Of a stretch of 40,198 nucleotides of DNA, positions 14,007 to 22,910 are shown piece after piece. Each line of letters opens with the position of its first letter. The stretch's first letter is position 1. The DNA comes from Natronolimnohabitans innermongolicus JCM 12255 (GTDB lineage: Archaea > Halobacteriota > Halobacteria > Halobacteriales > Natrialbaceae), in assembly GCF_000337215.1 (NCBI RefSeq), contig NZ_AOHZ01000096.1:25517-65714 (forward strand), given 5' to 3'. The position numbers and the translations under genes are program-made. Below the pieces are notes generated by a model. It saw only the letters and a program-made list of their open reading frames with translations, ran no database searches and was not told where the DNA came from.

Positions 14007-14975
14007 ATGGTGCTGAATACGGTGGCCCGATGGAATCGATCGATCGTGAATCGCCTCGATGCTCGAGAGTGGTTGCACTCGAGTTCGAGTTCGAACACCG
14101 AGCGTGACGAACCGCTGACCGTCGGCGTTCTCGTCAACCCCCGGGTGCCGGCGTGGCACGAACGGGCGATCGAAAACGTTCGAGCGCTCGATGGCGTGCG
14201 AGTAAACTACGCTGTCGTCAACGCCGAGCAGTCGTCGATGCTGTCGGATGGGGCAGACGCGATCAATCGGGACGGTCTGTTCTCGCTCGACGACCTCAAA
14301 CTGTTCTACAGGGTGGTGTCCGAAGACGGCCTGAAAGCCGCGCTCTACGCCGATCAGAAACTCGGCTGGGACGTCTTCGGCGAAACGCGCCAGCGGGAGT
14401 TACTTCGATCGAAGCCGATCGACGACGTCGACTGTCTCGCGGACGTCGACCGGGAAGACTGCGTTCCGGAGAGCGACGGTGCCTGGAAAACCCTTCCGGA
14501 CGAGACCGTCGAGACCCTCGGACAGCGCTGTGACGTCGTCCTGCGGTTCGGATTCGGACTGATCAAGGGAGACGTGCTCACCGCCCCCGAACACGGCGTG
14601 TTGAGCGTTCACGGCAGCGATATTCGGAAATCGCGCGGTATGGGGCCGCAGATCGCGTTCCTCCACGATAACGAGCACGTAACCGTCACGCTTCAGCAGC
14701 TGAGCGAGGAGATCGACGCCGGATCGATCGTCGAAATGACGTCCACTGACGTCCCGACGCACGCGACCTACGACGACGTCAGCGGGGAGATCCTTCGGCT
14801 GTCTTCGGCGGTCTACGCGGACGGCGTTCGGAACCTCCGGGACGGCAACTCGCCGTGGGATCCCGAGACGGTCGGGACGTACTACTCGCTCGAACTCCAG
14901 CGAAAGAGTCCGCGGTTCGTCGGAACGCTCCTCCTGAAGAACAATTACCGACGGCTCAGAAAATCGGTCGCGTGA
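14007..14975 (+). CDS. Formyltransferase-fold protein (atypical active site)
   Basis: A 322-residue protein. The middle carries the formyltransferase signature: a hydrophobic strand (CDVVLRFGFGLIKGDVL), then HGVLSVHGSDIRKSRGMGPQIAFL, then HVTVTLQQLSEEIDAGSIV. This aligns with the N-x-H-P-S ... RG ... D-x-G region of GART/methionyl-tRNA formyltransferases. His202 and Asp237 are present, but the usual catalytic Asn is Ser200, and the usual Pro after the His is Gly203. The N-terminal domain (VGVLVNPRVPAWHERAIENV) is a Rossmann-like strand start. No C-terminal OB-fold is obvious. Possible roles are sugar or cofactor formylation or a carbamoyl-type reaction; the substrate is unknown. It is divergent from the Drg gene. 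Confidence 0.68.
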   Translation: MVLNTVARWNRSIVNRLDAREWLHSSSSSNTERDEPLTVGVLVNPRVPAWHERAIENVRALDGVRVNYAVVNAEQSSMLSDGADAINRDGLFSLDDLKLFYRVVSEDGLKAALYADQKLGWDVFGETRQRELLRSKPIDDVDCLADVDREDCVPESDGAWKTLPDETVETLGQRCDVVLRFGFGLIKGDVLTAPEHGVLSVHGSDIRKSRGMGPQIAFLHDNEHVTVTLQQLSEEIDAGSIVEMTSTDVPTHATYDDVSGEILRLSSAVYADGVRNLRDGNSPWDPETVGTYYSLELQRKSPRFVGTLLLKNNYRRLRKSVA

Positions 14976-15040
14976 GATGACGAATCGCCGCGGCCGCAGA
15001 CGTTTCGAGCCGAGCGCCCTCTCCGAGGCGGCTCGAGCGG

Positions 15041-15286
15041 CTAATACTGGACGACGATGGCGTCTTTGACGATCCTGACGCGCTCGATGGGAACGAGGAA
15101 CCGATCGTTCTCGTCCGTCTCGAAGTCGATGGACCGAGACCGATACCGCTTGGTGGGTTCGACGATGAGATCGTGAAGTTCGCCGGAGTCCGGGCTCAGC
15201 GTAACGTCGCGGACTCGTCCGAACTCGACGCCGTCGGCGCTGACGACGGTCTTCCTCGTGAGCGTCTTTGCGAACACGTCGGGCAT
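15041..15286 (-). CDS. Small PRC-barrel protein
   Basis: An 81-residue protein, one PRC-barrel domain: MPDVFAKTLTRKTVVSADG, EFGRVRDVTLSPDSGELHDLIVEP, then FLVPIERVRIVKDAIVVQY. Stand-alone PRC-barrel proteins are abundant in haloarchaea. Some, such as CdpB proteins, act in cell division with SepF, while others are uncharacterised, so the role here is open. The ATG at 15284-15286 is preferred. A TATA-like ATAACTATA lies about 30 bp upstream (15312-15320) and partly overlaps the alternative ATG at 15311-15313, so the longer form is unlikely. Confidence 0.85.
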   Translation of the reverse strand: MPDVFAKTLTRKTVVSADGVEFGRVRDVTLSPDSGELHDLIVEPTKRYRSRSIDFETDENDRFLVPIERVRIVKDAIVVQY

Positions 15287-15515
15287 GACTCTCGCACTAC
15301 CGGTCACCGCCATAACTATACGGAGGCTGTGTGATTCGTATCCGTCGACTACAACCGTTGCGCGCGTCGAAACCGAGTAAGTGGCACCATATTGCTGGAA
15401 AACATCGATGGAGTGGACATACTCTGTGAAACTCTCCAGAATTTAAACGTTAGCTGTAAAAATACAGTATACGGCACCACCTTCAAGTCGCATCTCGCCG
15501 TATTTGCTTTCGAAT

Positions 15516-15809
15516 ATGGATCCAGTTACCGTCGCCCTCGGGACCCTGATCCTGTTCGTCGCCCCGCTTCTCTTGCTTTTCGTCATCGCGTATCGGCTCA
15601 CCGGATCGACCGAGAACGGCACCGAGAACGGCGCTGGTGTGGACCGCGAGCGGACGATCGCTCGAGACCCGGAGACGATCCGCTGTTCCGGCTGCGGCGC
15701 GGAGAACGAACTCGGCTACACGTACTGTGCACACTGTCTCGAGGCGCTACCGAGTTCGGGTTCGCTGGCGTCGTCGAGCGATAGCGCCGGCAGTCGGGAC
15801 CCCTTCTGA
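15516..15809 (+). CDS. Small membrane-anchored zinc-ribbon protein
   Basis: A 97-residue protein with one hydrophobic segment at the N-terminus (VTVALGTLILFVAPLLLLFVIAYRL). A Gly/Asn/Asp-rich spacer leads to a C-terminal zinc ribbon: CSGCGAENELGYTYCAHC (two CxxC-type knuckles), then a Ser-rich tail. The ribbon probably faces the cytoplasm. No known function. The ATG at 15516 is chosen over 15504, as it gives a compact start just before the membrane helix. The 200 bp before it is AT-rich (15410-15475) and may hold the promoter. Confidence 0.75.
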   Translation: MDPVTVALGTLILFVAPLLLLFVIAYRLTGSTENGTENGAGVDRERTIARDPETIRCSGCGAENELGYTYCAHCLEALPSSGSLASSSDSAGSRDPF

Positions 15810-15939
15810 GACGACCTGCCAGACCGATGTACCGCCGCAACCTCGCCCCGTTCTGTGGTTGCGCCGAAGTGACCGATCGTCGTCCGGAGAACTCGGCGTC
15901 GGGTCGGACGCATTGCCGTACCGCCGTTTTCCGTCTCAG

Positions 15940-17244
15940 TCACCGTTCCGGATGCGTCGACCCGTCGAAGCCCCCTCGAACGAGCGGCTTCGCGACGTGT
16001 CGACGCGCACACGGGGGCACCTCGTACCAGCCCGGCTCGAGGTCGCGCGTTACCTCCCGGGTCGCTTTCTCCGCCGCGTCGGTTCCGCACGCTCGACACC
16101 GATAGCCCTGGTTCCGACCCGCGCTTTTCATCGTTCGCCCGCAGTCGGGACAGGTCGGCGTCACGCGCTCGGTCGTTACGAGCTCCCGAACGGCGAACTT
16201 CTCGAGCTTGAGCGTTCCCCGTGACACCTCGCCGCAGGCCGTGATGCGGTCACCGACGCGCAGCGCCCGGACCCGGTCGCGAAACCGCTTGGTCGGTTCG
16301 AAGGCGGCACACTCGAGGCGCGCGGGCGTCCCGTCGGCGCCGTCGACCGACTCGGAATCGGCGGCGAGGTCGACGAACACGTGCCCGCCGCGACGTGTTT
16401 CGGGGTCGCTCGCGACGCGGCCATCGAGGCGGTAGGCGCGACCGTCCGCGACCGCCTCGAGATCGGAGACGTCGTCGCGCAGGTGGACGTCGGTCCCCTG
16501 ATTGGTCACAAACAGCTGCGTCGAATCGATGGGCTCGCCGTCGATACGCCGGGCGACCGCACGAACGCTCTCGGGGTCCTCCCCGCGGATGCCGTGAAGG
16601 ATAGGTCCCGGAGTGTGGGGGACGCAGACGGTTTCGTCCTCGCCGCGGTCGACCGTATCCCAGACGTCGGGATACCCCCAGTCGGCCGCCGCAAAGACGC
16701 TCTCGCGGTCGACCTCGCGCGGCGTCCCCCAGCGCCCGGGCTCGCGGTAGGAGATGTACTCGTAGGTCCACTCCGCGACACCCCGCCACGCGCCGACGGC
16801 GGCCAGCGCGCCGATCCGACCGCGGCCGTCGCCGACGTGCCACGAGCGATATCCGCGGCGCTTGAGTAGGTCGGTCGCGTCCGAAATCTCGAGGTGGTCT
16901 CGGATCGCCGACCGAGTGAAGTGGGCAACGTCGTCGCAGATGGCGTCCGGATCCCGCTCGGTCACGACGAGTCCCGGATTGGTCCGCTCGTCGGCAGCTT
17001 CTGCCAGAGTCTCGAGTCGGTCGCGGGCGACGTCGAACGCCAGTTCGGGATCGGCGTCGGTGTGGATCGCCAGCGCGGCGTTGCCCCGTGTCTTGTACTC
17101 GACGGCTGGATTGAGGCGGATCAACAGCAGTCTCGAGACGGCGGCGCCCTCGCGGCGCAGTCGCTCGGCGACCTGCGCGGCGACGTAGGTGGTACACATT
17201 CCGCGCTCGCGCGAGTCCGTATCGTCGAGACCGACGACGGTCAT
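15940..17244 (-). CDS. tiaS: tRNA(Ile2) 2-agmatinylcytidine synthetase TiaS
   Basis: A 434-residue archaeal enzyme that attaches agmatine to C34 of the CAU-anticodon tRNA-Ile, letting it read AUA. Seen: N-terminal VGLDDTDSRERGMCTTY with the GxDDTDS signature; the RGNAALAIHTDADPE block; VTERDPDAICDDVAHFTR; GDGRGRIGALAAVGAWR; an HGIRGEDPESV block; then an OB-fold domain (VGDRITACGEVSRGTLKLE) and a C-terminal zinc ribbon CPDCGRTMKSAG ... YRCRACG. The ATG at 17242-17244 gives the expected MTVVGLDDTDS. Upstream AT-rich sequence at 17380-17395 (AGTATATAAGTATACT) is its likely promoter with a leader of about 100 nt, shared in a divergent region with the HTH gene. Confidence 0.95.
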   Translation of the reverse strand: MTVVGLDDTDSRERGMCTTYVAAQVAERLRREGAAVSRLLLIRLNPAVEYKTRGNAALAIHTDADPELAFDVARDRLETLAEAADERTNPGLVVTERDPDAICDDVAHFTRSAIRDHLEISDATDLLKRRGYRSWHVGDGRGRIGALAAVGAWRGVAEWTYEYISYREPGRWGTPREVDRESVFAAADWGYPDVWDTVDRGEDETVCVPHTPGPILHGIRGEDPESVRAVARRIDGEPIDSTQLFVTNQGTDVHLRDDVSDLEAVADGRAYRLDGRVASDPETRRGGHVFVDLAADSESVDGADGTPARLECAAFEPTKRFRDRVRALRVGDRITACGEVSRGTLKLEKFAVRELVTTERVTPTCPDCGRTMKSAGRNQGYRCRACGTDAAEKATREVTRDLEPGWYEVPPCARRHVAKPLVRGGFDGSTHPER

Positions 17245-17447
17245 CGTCGGTGTTTGGAGAAGCGGCGAGTAACCCCTTTCGGAACCCCTTCGCGACGGCA
17301 TACCCGACTCCCCTCGAGTCGGAGCAGTCGACCCGACCCCTTCACCTGCACCGAGATATCGTCGATCGTGACGACACCCAGTATATAAGTATACTGCCGG
17401 TACAGAACCGAACCGCGACACGGCTCCCGGAACCCCGGGGAAAACGT

Positions 17448-17454
17448 CTTATAC
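17448..17454 (+). promoter_or_regulatory. TATA box of the HTH regulator gene
   Basis: CTTATAC is centred about 26 bp before the ATG at 17477, consistent with a leaderless transcript. Confidence 0.55.
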
Positions 17455-17476
17455 GAGGAATCGCTTACATCCCCCT

Positions 17477-18460
17477 ATGTCCCGTTCCGCACTGGTCGGC
17501 AACGTGACCGCGATGTTAGAGGACGCGGGATTCGTGGTAAGCGACCGGTGTGCGATCCGACCGAAGAGTTTCGATATCGCCGCCCGTCGCGGCGAAGACC
17601 TCATTCTGGTCAAAATTCTCGGCAACATCGACGCGTTCAACGAGGCGACGGGCCACGAGATGCGTCGGCTGGGGGCCTATCTCAACGCGACGCCGCTGGT
17701 CTTCGGCCTGCGCAGCCGCGACGAGGATCTGAAACCGGACGTGGTCTACTTCCGACACGGCGTCCCCGTCCTCAGTCCCGATACGGCGTACAACCTATTC
17801 ATCGAAGACGTTCCGCCGCTGATCTACGCCGCTCCCGGCGGCCTCTACGTCAACATCGACGGCGACCTGCTGGCCGACCAACGCGAGGACCGCGACTGGA
17901 GTCTCGGCAGACTCGCAAACGAGCTCGGCGTCTCCCGCCGAACGGTCTCGAAATACGAGGACGGCATGAACGCCTCCGTCGAGGTTGCGATGGCGCTACA
18001 GGAACTGTTCGACGCGCCCCTGACCAGTCCCGTTTCGGTCCTCGACGGCGCCGACGAGGTCCACGAAACCGAGTCGACGCCCGACGATCCGGAGGCTGAT
18101 CCGGACGACGAGCAGGTCGTCGCCGTCCTCACGCGCGCCGGCTACAAGGTCCACCCGACCCTCCGCTCCCCGTTCAAGGCCGTCAGCCGAGACGAGGAGG
18201 AAGCCGACGACGATGACGTCGTGTTGACGGGCCACTCCGAGTTCACGAAGGCAGCCGAGAAACGCGCCCGGATCATGAGTTCGATCGGCCACGTCACTCA
18301 CACGCAGTCGGTCTACGTCGTCGACCGCGCAAAACAGGAGGCCGTCGACGGCACCGCGCTGGTCGAACGCGACGAACTCGAGGAACTCCACGACGCCGCA
18401 GAGCTTCGGAAGGTCATCCGGGAGCGCTCGGACCGCTCGGAGCGCGAAGAGGCCGCCTGA
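17477..18460 (+). CDS. Archaeal XRE-type transcriptional regulator family protein
   Basis: A 327-residue protein of a conserved archaeal family usually labelled putative HTH-type transcriptional regulatory protein. Residues 1-110 look like a restriction-endonuclease-like fold ([21 protein letters not shown], typical of that class). A Cro/C1-type helix-turn-helix follows at about 138-165 ([22 protein letters not shown]). The C-terminal half has a second small domain ([23 protein letters not shown]) that repeats the sense of the N-terminal one, and an acidic tail. A DNA-binding role is likely; targets are unknown. It is divergent from tiaS. Confidence 0.85.
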   Translation: MSRSALVGNVTAMLEDAGFVVSDRCAIRPKSFDIAARRGEDLILVKILGNIDAFNEATGHEMRRLGAYLNATPLVFGLRSRDEDLKPDVVYFRHGVPVLSPDTAYNLFIEDVPPLIYAAPGGLYVNIDGDLLADQREDRDWSLGRLANELGVSRRTVSKYEDGMNASVEVAMALQELFDAPLTSPVSVLDGADEVHETESTPDDPEADPDDEQVVAVLTRAGYKVHPTLRSPFKAVSRDEEEADDDDVVLTGHSEFTKAAEKRARIMSSIGHVTHTQSVYVVDRAKQEAVDGTALVERDELEELHDAAELRKVIRERSDRSEREEAA

Positions 18461-18531
18461 TCGATCCGTAACCCACGAGTAGGTTGCGGCCTCGACTCAC
18501 GCCTATCTTCTGGCTGGTATCACCAACAGCT

Positions 18532-18762
18532 ATGCCTCAGCAGTCGGAACACGTCGGATCGATGACGACGGATTCCGACGTTGCGCTCGTCAGCACGCAG
18601 CGCGTGCTCCTGACTGTGTTCGTCGCGGTGCTCCTGTTAGCGTTCAACTACGGTTCCACGTTCGAGACGCCGACGGGCGTTGCGTCCGCAGCGGTCGCCT
18701 ACCTCGTCGTGGGATATCTCACGCTTACCGTCATGGACGTGCTGTTCGATCGGCTCTTCTGA
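18532..18762 (+). CDS. Small two-helix membrane protein
   Basis: A 76-residue protein, hydrophilic for 25 residues and then two hydrophobic helices (VLLTVFVAVLLLAFNYGSTF and AVAYLVVGYLTLTVMDVLF). Not recognised beyond a haloarchaeal hypothetical membrane protein. The ATG at 18532 is supported by a TATA-like GCCTATC about 27 bp upstream. It is followed by a hairpin at 18772. Confidence 0.65.
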   Translation: MPQQSEHVGSMTTDSDVALVSTQRVLLTVFVAVLLLAFNYGSTFETPTGVASAAVAYLVVGYLTLTVMDVLFDRLF

Positions 18763-18771
18763 GCACCGTTC

Positions 18772-18791
18772 GCGTGCGTCGATGCGCACGC
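18772..18791. terminator. Hairpin between convergent genes
   Basis: GCGTGCG and CGCACGC form a perfect 7-bp stem around a 6-nt loop. It sits between the convergent ends of the small membrane protein gene and the glutaredoxin gene, so a bidirectional terminator is plausible. No T-run follows. Confidence 0.4.
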
Positions 18792-18852
18792 ATTCGAGGA
18801 CCGGTCGGTCGAAAACTAGCGGACCGTCGGGATGCCGCCTGATGCCGACAGG

Positions 18853-19107
18853 TTAGGCCGAAGCGCCGTACGTCTCTTCTAAGTACTCGACGATATCGTC
18901 GCTCTCGGACATTCCTTCGACGCCGTTTGCCTCGTCGGAGATAACCGGAACGCCCGTCTGGCCGCTGACCTCTTCGACTTCCGTTCGCTCGCTGTGCGAC
19001 CGCGGCACCTCGATCACGTCGTACTCGAGGTCGAGTTCGTCGAGTTTCGAGCGTACCTTCGCACAGTACGGACAGCCGGGAAGGTCGTACATCGTGATGT
19101 CAGCCAT
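18853..19107 (-). CDS. Glutaredoxin
   Basis: An 84-residue stand-alone glutaredoxin. ITMYDLPGCPYCAKVRSKL has active site CPYC at 12-15. The TGVPVI block provides the cis-proline motif, and a SDDIVEYLEETYG C-terminal helix ends it. It reduces protein or low-molecular-weight disulfides. This is the second glutaredoxin in the window; the other is fused to thioredoxin reductase (2934-4262). Which reductase serves this one is unknown. The ATG at 19105-19107 gives MADITMYDLPGC; the in-frame extension to 19176 is rejected as untypical. Confidence 0.93.
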   Translation of the reverse strand: MADITMYDLPGCPYCAKVRSKLDELDLEYDVIEVPRSHSERTEVEEVSGQTGVPVISDEANGVEGMSESDDIVEYLEETYGASA

Positions 19108-19194
19108 GGGCGTTCCTAAACAGGTAACGCCTAAGAGACCACCGGTCGGCCGCCGACTTGCCGGAATCGAGTTCAAAACTGGCGGCGCTCGCCG

Positions 19195-20643
19195 TCAGAA
19201 CGTGAACTCGCCCGCCTCGACGGCGAAGTAGATCACGAAGTAGACGATAAACGAGAGCGCGAGCACCCACTGGCCGAGTGACACGTCGCGGTGTTCGCCC
19301 ATCGCCCCTTTGACGAGCGGGTAGCTGATGATTCCGGCCGCGAGGCCGTTGGCGATCGAGGTCGTCAGCGGCATGATCGTGATCGTCAACCCGGCGGCGA
19401 TCGCCCAGGCGGGGTCCTGCCAGTCGATGTCGGCGACGCCCTGTAACATGATGATGCCGACGACGACGAGCGCGAGGTAACTCGCGTACGTCGGAATCGC
19501 GGTGATCAGCGGAACGAACGCGAGCGAAACGAGGAAACACGCGCCGACGACGAGCGCAGTAAAGCCGGTTCGGCCACCCTCCTCGATCCCGGTCGAGGAT
19601 TCGATGAACGTCGTGACCGTCGACGTGCCGATCATCGCACCGGCCGTGGTACCGACGGCGTCGGCCATCAGCGGCTTCTCGATCTCAGGGAGGTCGCCCT
19701 CGTCGTCGAGGAAGCCGGCGATCTGTGAGACGCCGATGAGCGTCCCTGCGGTGTCGAAGAAGTCGACGAAGAAGAACGTGAACACGACCAGCAGGAAGAC
19801 GACCGGGTCCTCGCCGATCATGCCGAGGCCGTCGACGAAGCCCCAGAACAGCGGCGTGAAGTCGTACTGAGCGCCTTCGATACCCTGTTCCGGCGTGATC
19901 GTTCCCTGGTCGACGAGGCCGGCGAGCGTGACGAGCCAGGCTGCAGCGGCCGTTCCCAGAATACCGATCACGATCGAGCCTCGGACGCCGCGAGCGTACA
20001 GCAAGAGCGTAAGCACCAGTCCCGCGAGCGAGAAGGCCGCGATCGGACTCTCGAGGACGTTTCCGAGCGTCACGAGCGTGCTTTCGTAGCCCACGACGAG
20101 TTGCATCTCCTGGAGTCCCAGAAAGAGCAAGAAGACACCGATACCCGCCCCGACGGCGAACTTGACGGGTTCGGGAAAGAGTTCGATAATGTACTTCCGT
20201 GCTCCCACGGCGGTCAACGCGATAAAGAGCAGGCCCTCGACGAAGACGGCCGCGAGCGCGACCTGCCACGGGACGCCGAGGATCAAGACGACGGTGAAGG
20301 TAAAGAAGGCGTTCAGTCCCATCCCCGGTGCGAGGCCGAACGGTCGCTTGGCGTAGAACGCCATCACGACGATCGCGATGATCGACGCGAGAATGGTTAC
20401 TACGGCGAGCATCTGTTCGATCTCGCCGATGGTATAGAGAGACCCACCGATCTCCGTCTGATCGCCCGGTTCGATCTCCGCTGGCGGCCGCCCGAAGATC
20501 GCGGGGGCGATGATTGCTGGATTGACGACGATGATGTACGCCATCGCCAGAAACGTCGTCACGCCCGCGATTGCTTCCGTTCGATAATCGGTTTGATGCT
20601 CGTCGAAATCGAAGTAGTCCGCGATCGTGTCTAAAGCCCCCAT
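19195..20643 (-). CDS. NCS2-family purine permease (AzgA-like)
   Basis: A 482-residue polytopic transporter for purines such as guanine, hypoxanthine or xanthine. Signatures: N-terminal FDFDEHQTDYRTEAIAGVTTFLAMAYIIVVNP, typical of AzgA-type permeases; FGLAPGMGLNAFF (substrate-region motif); VFTFFFVDFFDTAGTLIGVS; and a TSTVTTFIESSTGIEEGGRTG segment (the QEXG-like motif position). Roughly 12-14 membrane segments. The ATG at 20641-20643 gives MGALDTIADYFDF and fits family starts; the longer open frame upstream (to 21042) is rejected. An AT-rich TTTAGTTAAG lies about 27 bp upstream (near 20670), a probable promoter. Substrate specificity is inferred only from family. Confidence 0.92.
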   Translation of the reverse strand: MGALDTIADYFDFDEHQTDYRTEAIAGVTTFLAMAYIIVVNPAIIAPAIFGRPPAEIEPGDQTEIGGSLYTIGEIEQMLAVVTILASIIAIVVMAFYAKRPFGLAPGMGLNAFFTFTVVLILGVPWQVALAAVFVEGLLFIALTAVGARKYIIELFPEPVKFAVGAGIGVFLLFLGLQEMQLVVGYESTLVTLGNVLESPIAAFSLAGLVLTLLLYARGVRGSIVIGILGTAAAAWLVTLAGLVDQGTITPEQGIEGAQYDFTPLFWGFVDGLGMIGEDPVVFLLVVFTFFFVDFFDTAGTLIGVSQIAGFLDDEGDLPEIEKPLMADAVGTTAGAMIGTSTVTTFIESSTGIEEGGRTGFTALVVGACFLVSLAFVPLITAIPTYASYLALVVVGIIMLQGVADIDWQDPAWAIAAGLTITIMPLTTSIANGLAAGIISYPLVKGAMGEHRDVSLGQWVLALSFIVYFVIYFAVEAGEFTF

Positions 20644-20763
20644 CTTGGACGTTCGAGCATAGCCATACCGTTTAGTTAAGCGTTCCCGTCCGATTCCGTT
20701 CGCGCCATAGACACGTTTGTGTACAGCTTCTGGTTTTGAACCCACGTCGCACTCCGAGCCAAC

Positions 20764-20770
20764 GTATTTA
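20764..20770 (+). promoter_or_regulatory. TATA box of trkA
   Basis: GTATTTA is centred about 28 bp before the ATG at 20795, consistent with a leaderless transcript. This selects that start over an upstream in-frame one at 20717. Confidence 0.6.
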
Positions 20771-20794
20771 CCACGGGCCGTGTACACATGGTGC

Positions 20795-21457
20795 ATGAAG
20801 TTCGTCATCGTGGGATACGGACGGGTCGGCTCGCGAACGGCACGGATTATGGCCGAAGAAGGCCACGACGTCGTCGTCGTCGACGACGACTCCGAGCGAA
20901 CCGATCGCGCGGAACGCGACGGATTCGAGACGGTCCGCGGCGGCGGCGACGACGAAGCGGTACTCGTCGACGCGGGGATCGATACCGCCGACGCGATCGG
21001 CGCCTTCACGCCCGATTTGAACGTCAACTTCGCGGCCTGCATGGTCGGGAAACACCACGACTGCCGGACGGTTCTGCGAATCGACGAGGACTACCGCGAA
21101 GACATCTACGAGAGGTACGCCGAGGACGTCGACGACATCATCTACCCCGAACGCCTTGGCGCCGCCGGCGCGAAGACGGCCATGCTCGGGGGCGACTTCA
21201 ACGTCGTCGCGGACCTCGCGACGAACCTGCAACTGACCGTCCTCGAGATCGGCGACGACTCGCCCGCCGTCGGCAAGCGCATGAGCGAACTCGACCTCCC
21301 CGGCGACGCGCGGATTTACGCTCACGGTCGCCGGCGCGAGTCGCTGACGCTGCCGCTGCCCGGAACGGAACTCGAGGCCGGCGACGAAGTCGCAGTCATC
21401 GCCGAAACCGACCGTGCTGATGACGTTCGAGAAACGCTGTCGCCCGCCAGTGCCTGA
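20795..21457 (+). CDS. trkA: TrkA-type potassium channel/transporter regulatory protein
   Basis: A 220-residue RCK protein: N-terminal RCK_N Rossmann domain (MKFVIVGYGRVGSRTARIMAEEG, nucleotide-binding GxGxxG, then VVVVDDDSERTDR) and C-terminal RCK_C domain (VLEIGDDSPAVGKRMSELDLP ... LEAGDEVAVIAET). It normally gates a TrkH/KtrB-like K+ transporter or channel in response to NAD(H) or ATP. No membrane partner lies next to it, so the partner is elsewhere. High cytoplasmic K+ makes such regulators numerous in haloarchaea. Confidence 0.92.
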   Translation: MKFVIVGYGRVGSRTARIMAEEGHDVVVVDDDSERTDRAERDGFETVRGGGDDEAVLVDAGIDTADAIGAFTPDLNVNFAACMVGKHHDCRTVLRIDEDYREDIYERYAEDVDDIIYPERLGAAGAKTAMLGGDFNVVADLATNLQLTVLEIGDDSPAVGKRMSELDLPGDARIYAHGRRRESLTLPLPGTELEAGDEVAVIAETDRADDVRETLSPASA

Positions 21458-21648
21458 AGCCGTCAGGGGATCGCTGACGAGTGCGGGCGAACACAGCGCC
21501 GTATGGCGTCCGCGAAAACGGGAGCAGACTGGCGCGCGGATGGGGTGGGAGTGGGATGGGGAGCGACGTGCGCGCCACTCGAGTCGACGCACGCCCACCC
21601 AATAAAACCGCGTCAGACGTTCGAATGACGGGGGGTTGATCCCGTCCC

Positions 21649-22788
21649 TCACTCGTCGTCCGGTCGAAAGACGAGGACGTTCTGGTGGACCATCGACGGC
21701 ACGAACGAGAACGGGTAGCCGTAGACGTGCAGATCCTTCGTCGGATCGTACCAGATCAGGTTCGCGGCAAGGGTCACCGGCGCCGCCGACTCGATCGCCC
21801 GCGCGAGGTCGGCCGAGAGGAACTCGTAGGACTGCTCGCGGTACATATCGCCGATGAAGACGACGAGATGGCCGTCCGGCGCGACGGCGTCGGTAAAGCG
21901 ATCGAACTTCGTAGCCATCCCCTCGAGCCAGTCGGCCTTCGACTGCGTTTCCGTCTCGGATTCCGGTTCCGGTTCCGTTTTCGCCGCCGACGGCTCGCCA
22001 CCGTCGGAACCGGCGTCCGAGTCGGCGCCGATTTCGCTCTCGTCTTCTACGTTCCCGACGGGTCCGTTTTCCTCGCCCGCGTCGAACGACCCGAGTTTGC
22101 TCTCCCGCGTGGCCCGTTCGTTGCGCGTCTGCTCGAGTTCGTCCATGTTCCAGTAGGGAACGTCGGTCAGCAGGAGGTCGACCGAGTCGTCGGGCACGTC
22201 TTCGATCAGGTCGGCGCAGTCGCCGTGGCGCATGTCCTGGTCGGCAAGCGGCGGGTCGCCGCGTTCCCGGCGGTCTTCGTTCTCGCGTTTGTGGACGGTC
22301 TCGTAGATCTCGACCCAGCGGCGCGTCCGTTCGAAGCCGATCGCCTCGCGCAGTCCCGTTCCCTCGTGTTCACAGAGGCTCGCCCCGAGCAAGGTGCCGC
22401 CGACGCCCGCGAAGGGGTCGAGGACGGTGTCGCCGGTCTTGCTGAATCGATCGATGAGTTCAGCACAGAGTCGCGGCGGCTTCTGGCCGCCGTGTTCGCT
22501 GCGCAGGTCGTGCTGGAGGGCCGGCGGATACCCCTCCGCAATCACCGACTTCGTGGCGTACTTCCACTCCTTGCCCGTGAGGTCGTTGACGCGATTTCGC
22601 TCATCGTAGATCCCCCGCCCCTCGAGGTAGCGCTGGTGGTCGGCCAGTTCGTCGGTGTCGATCACCTCGCCGTCTTCCACCGGGAGCGATTCCGCCTTCG
22701 CGCGCTCGGCGTCGAACCCGCCATCGTCGTCGGTGAAGAGCCGACTCTGACGGTGTCGGTCACCGCCGCCGTCGCCGTCGTCTGCCAT
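21649..22788 (-). CDS. DNA methyltransferase, Zim-like (probable CTAG m4C)
   Basis: A 379-residue SAM-dependent DNA methyltransferase. The SAM motif is LDPFAGVGGTLLGAS (123-137) and the catalytic motif is DVPYW (209-213). EWKYATKSVI and LRSEHGGQKPP lie before motif I, and IWYDPTKDLHVYGYPFSFVPS near the end. These blocks match my memory of the haloarchaeal Zim proteins, orphan CTAG (m4C) methylases, so specificity is likely but not proved. Residues about 236-283 are a low-complexity Glu/Ser/Gly insert, longer than I expect. No restriction gene is adjacent, consistent with an orphan methylase. The ATG at 22788 is used. Confidence 0.82.
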   Translation of the reverse strand: MADDGDGGGDRHRQSRLFTDDDGGFDAERAKAESLPVEDGEVIDTDELADHQRYLEGRGIYDERNRVNDLTGKEWKYATKSVIAEGYPPALQHDLRSEHGGQKPPRLCAELIDRFSKTGDTVLDPFAGVGGTLLGASLCEHEGTGLREAIGFERTRRWVEIYETVHKRENEDRRERGDPPLADQDMRHGDCADLIEDVPDDSVDLLLTDVPYWNMDELEQTRNERATRESKLGSFDAGEENGPVGNVEDESEIGADSDAGSDGGEPSAAKTEPEPESETETQSKADWLEGMATKFDRFTDAVAPDGHLVVFIGDMYREQSYEFLSADLARAIESAAPVTLAANLIWYDPTKDLHVYGYPFSFVPSMVHQNVLVFRPDDE

Positions 22789-22910
22789 ACCCTCGAGTGG
22801 TTTCCCCGGTGGTATAAAGGGTCACCTCTCGTTCGGTTTCGAAGCGGCGTATCGAACGCAGCGGTTCGGCGTCTCACTTCGGTCGAGACCGACGCCGTAC
22901 TTTCGTCGTC

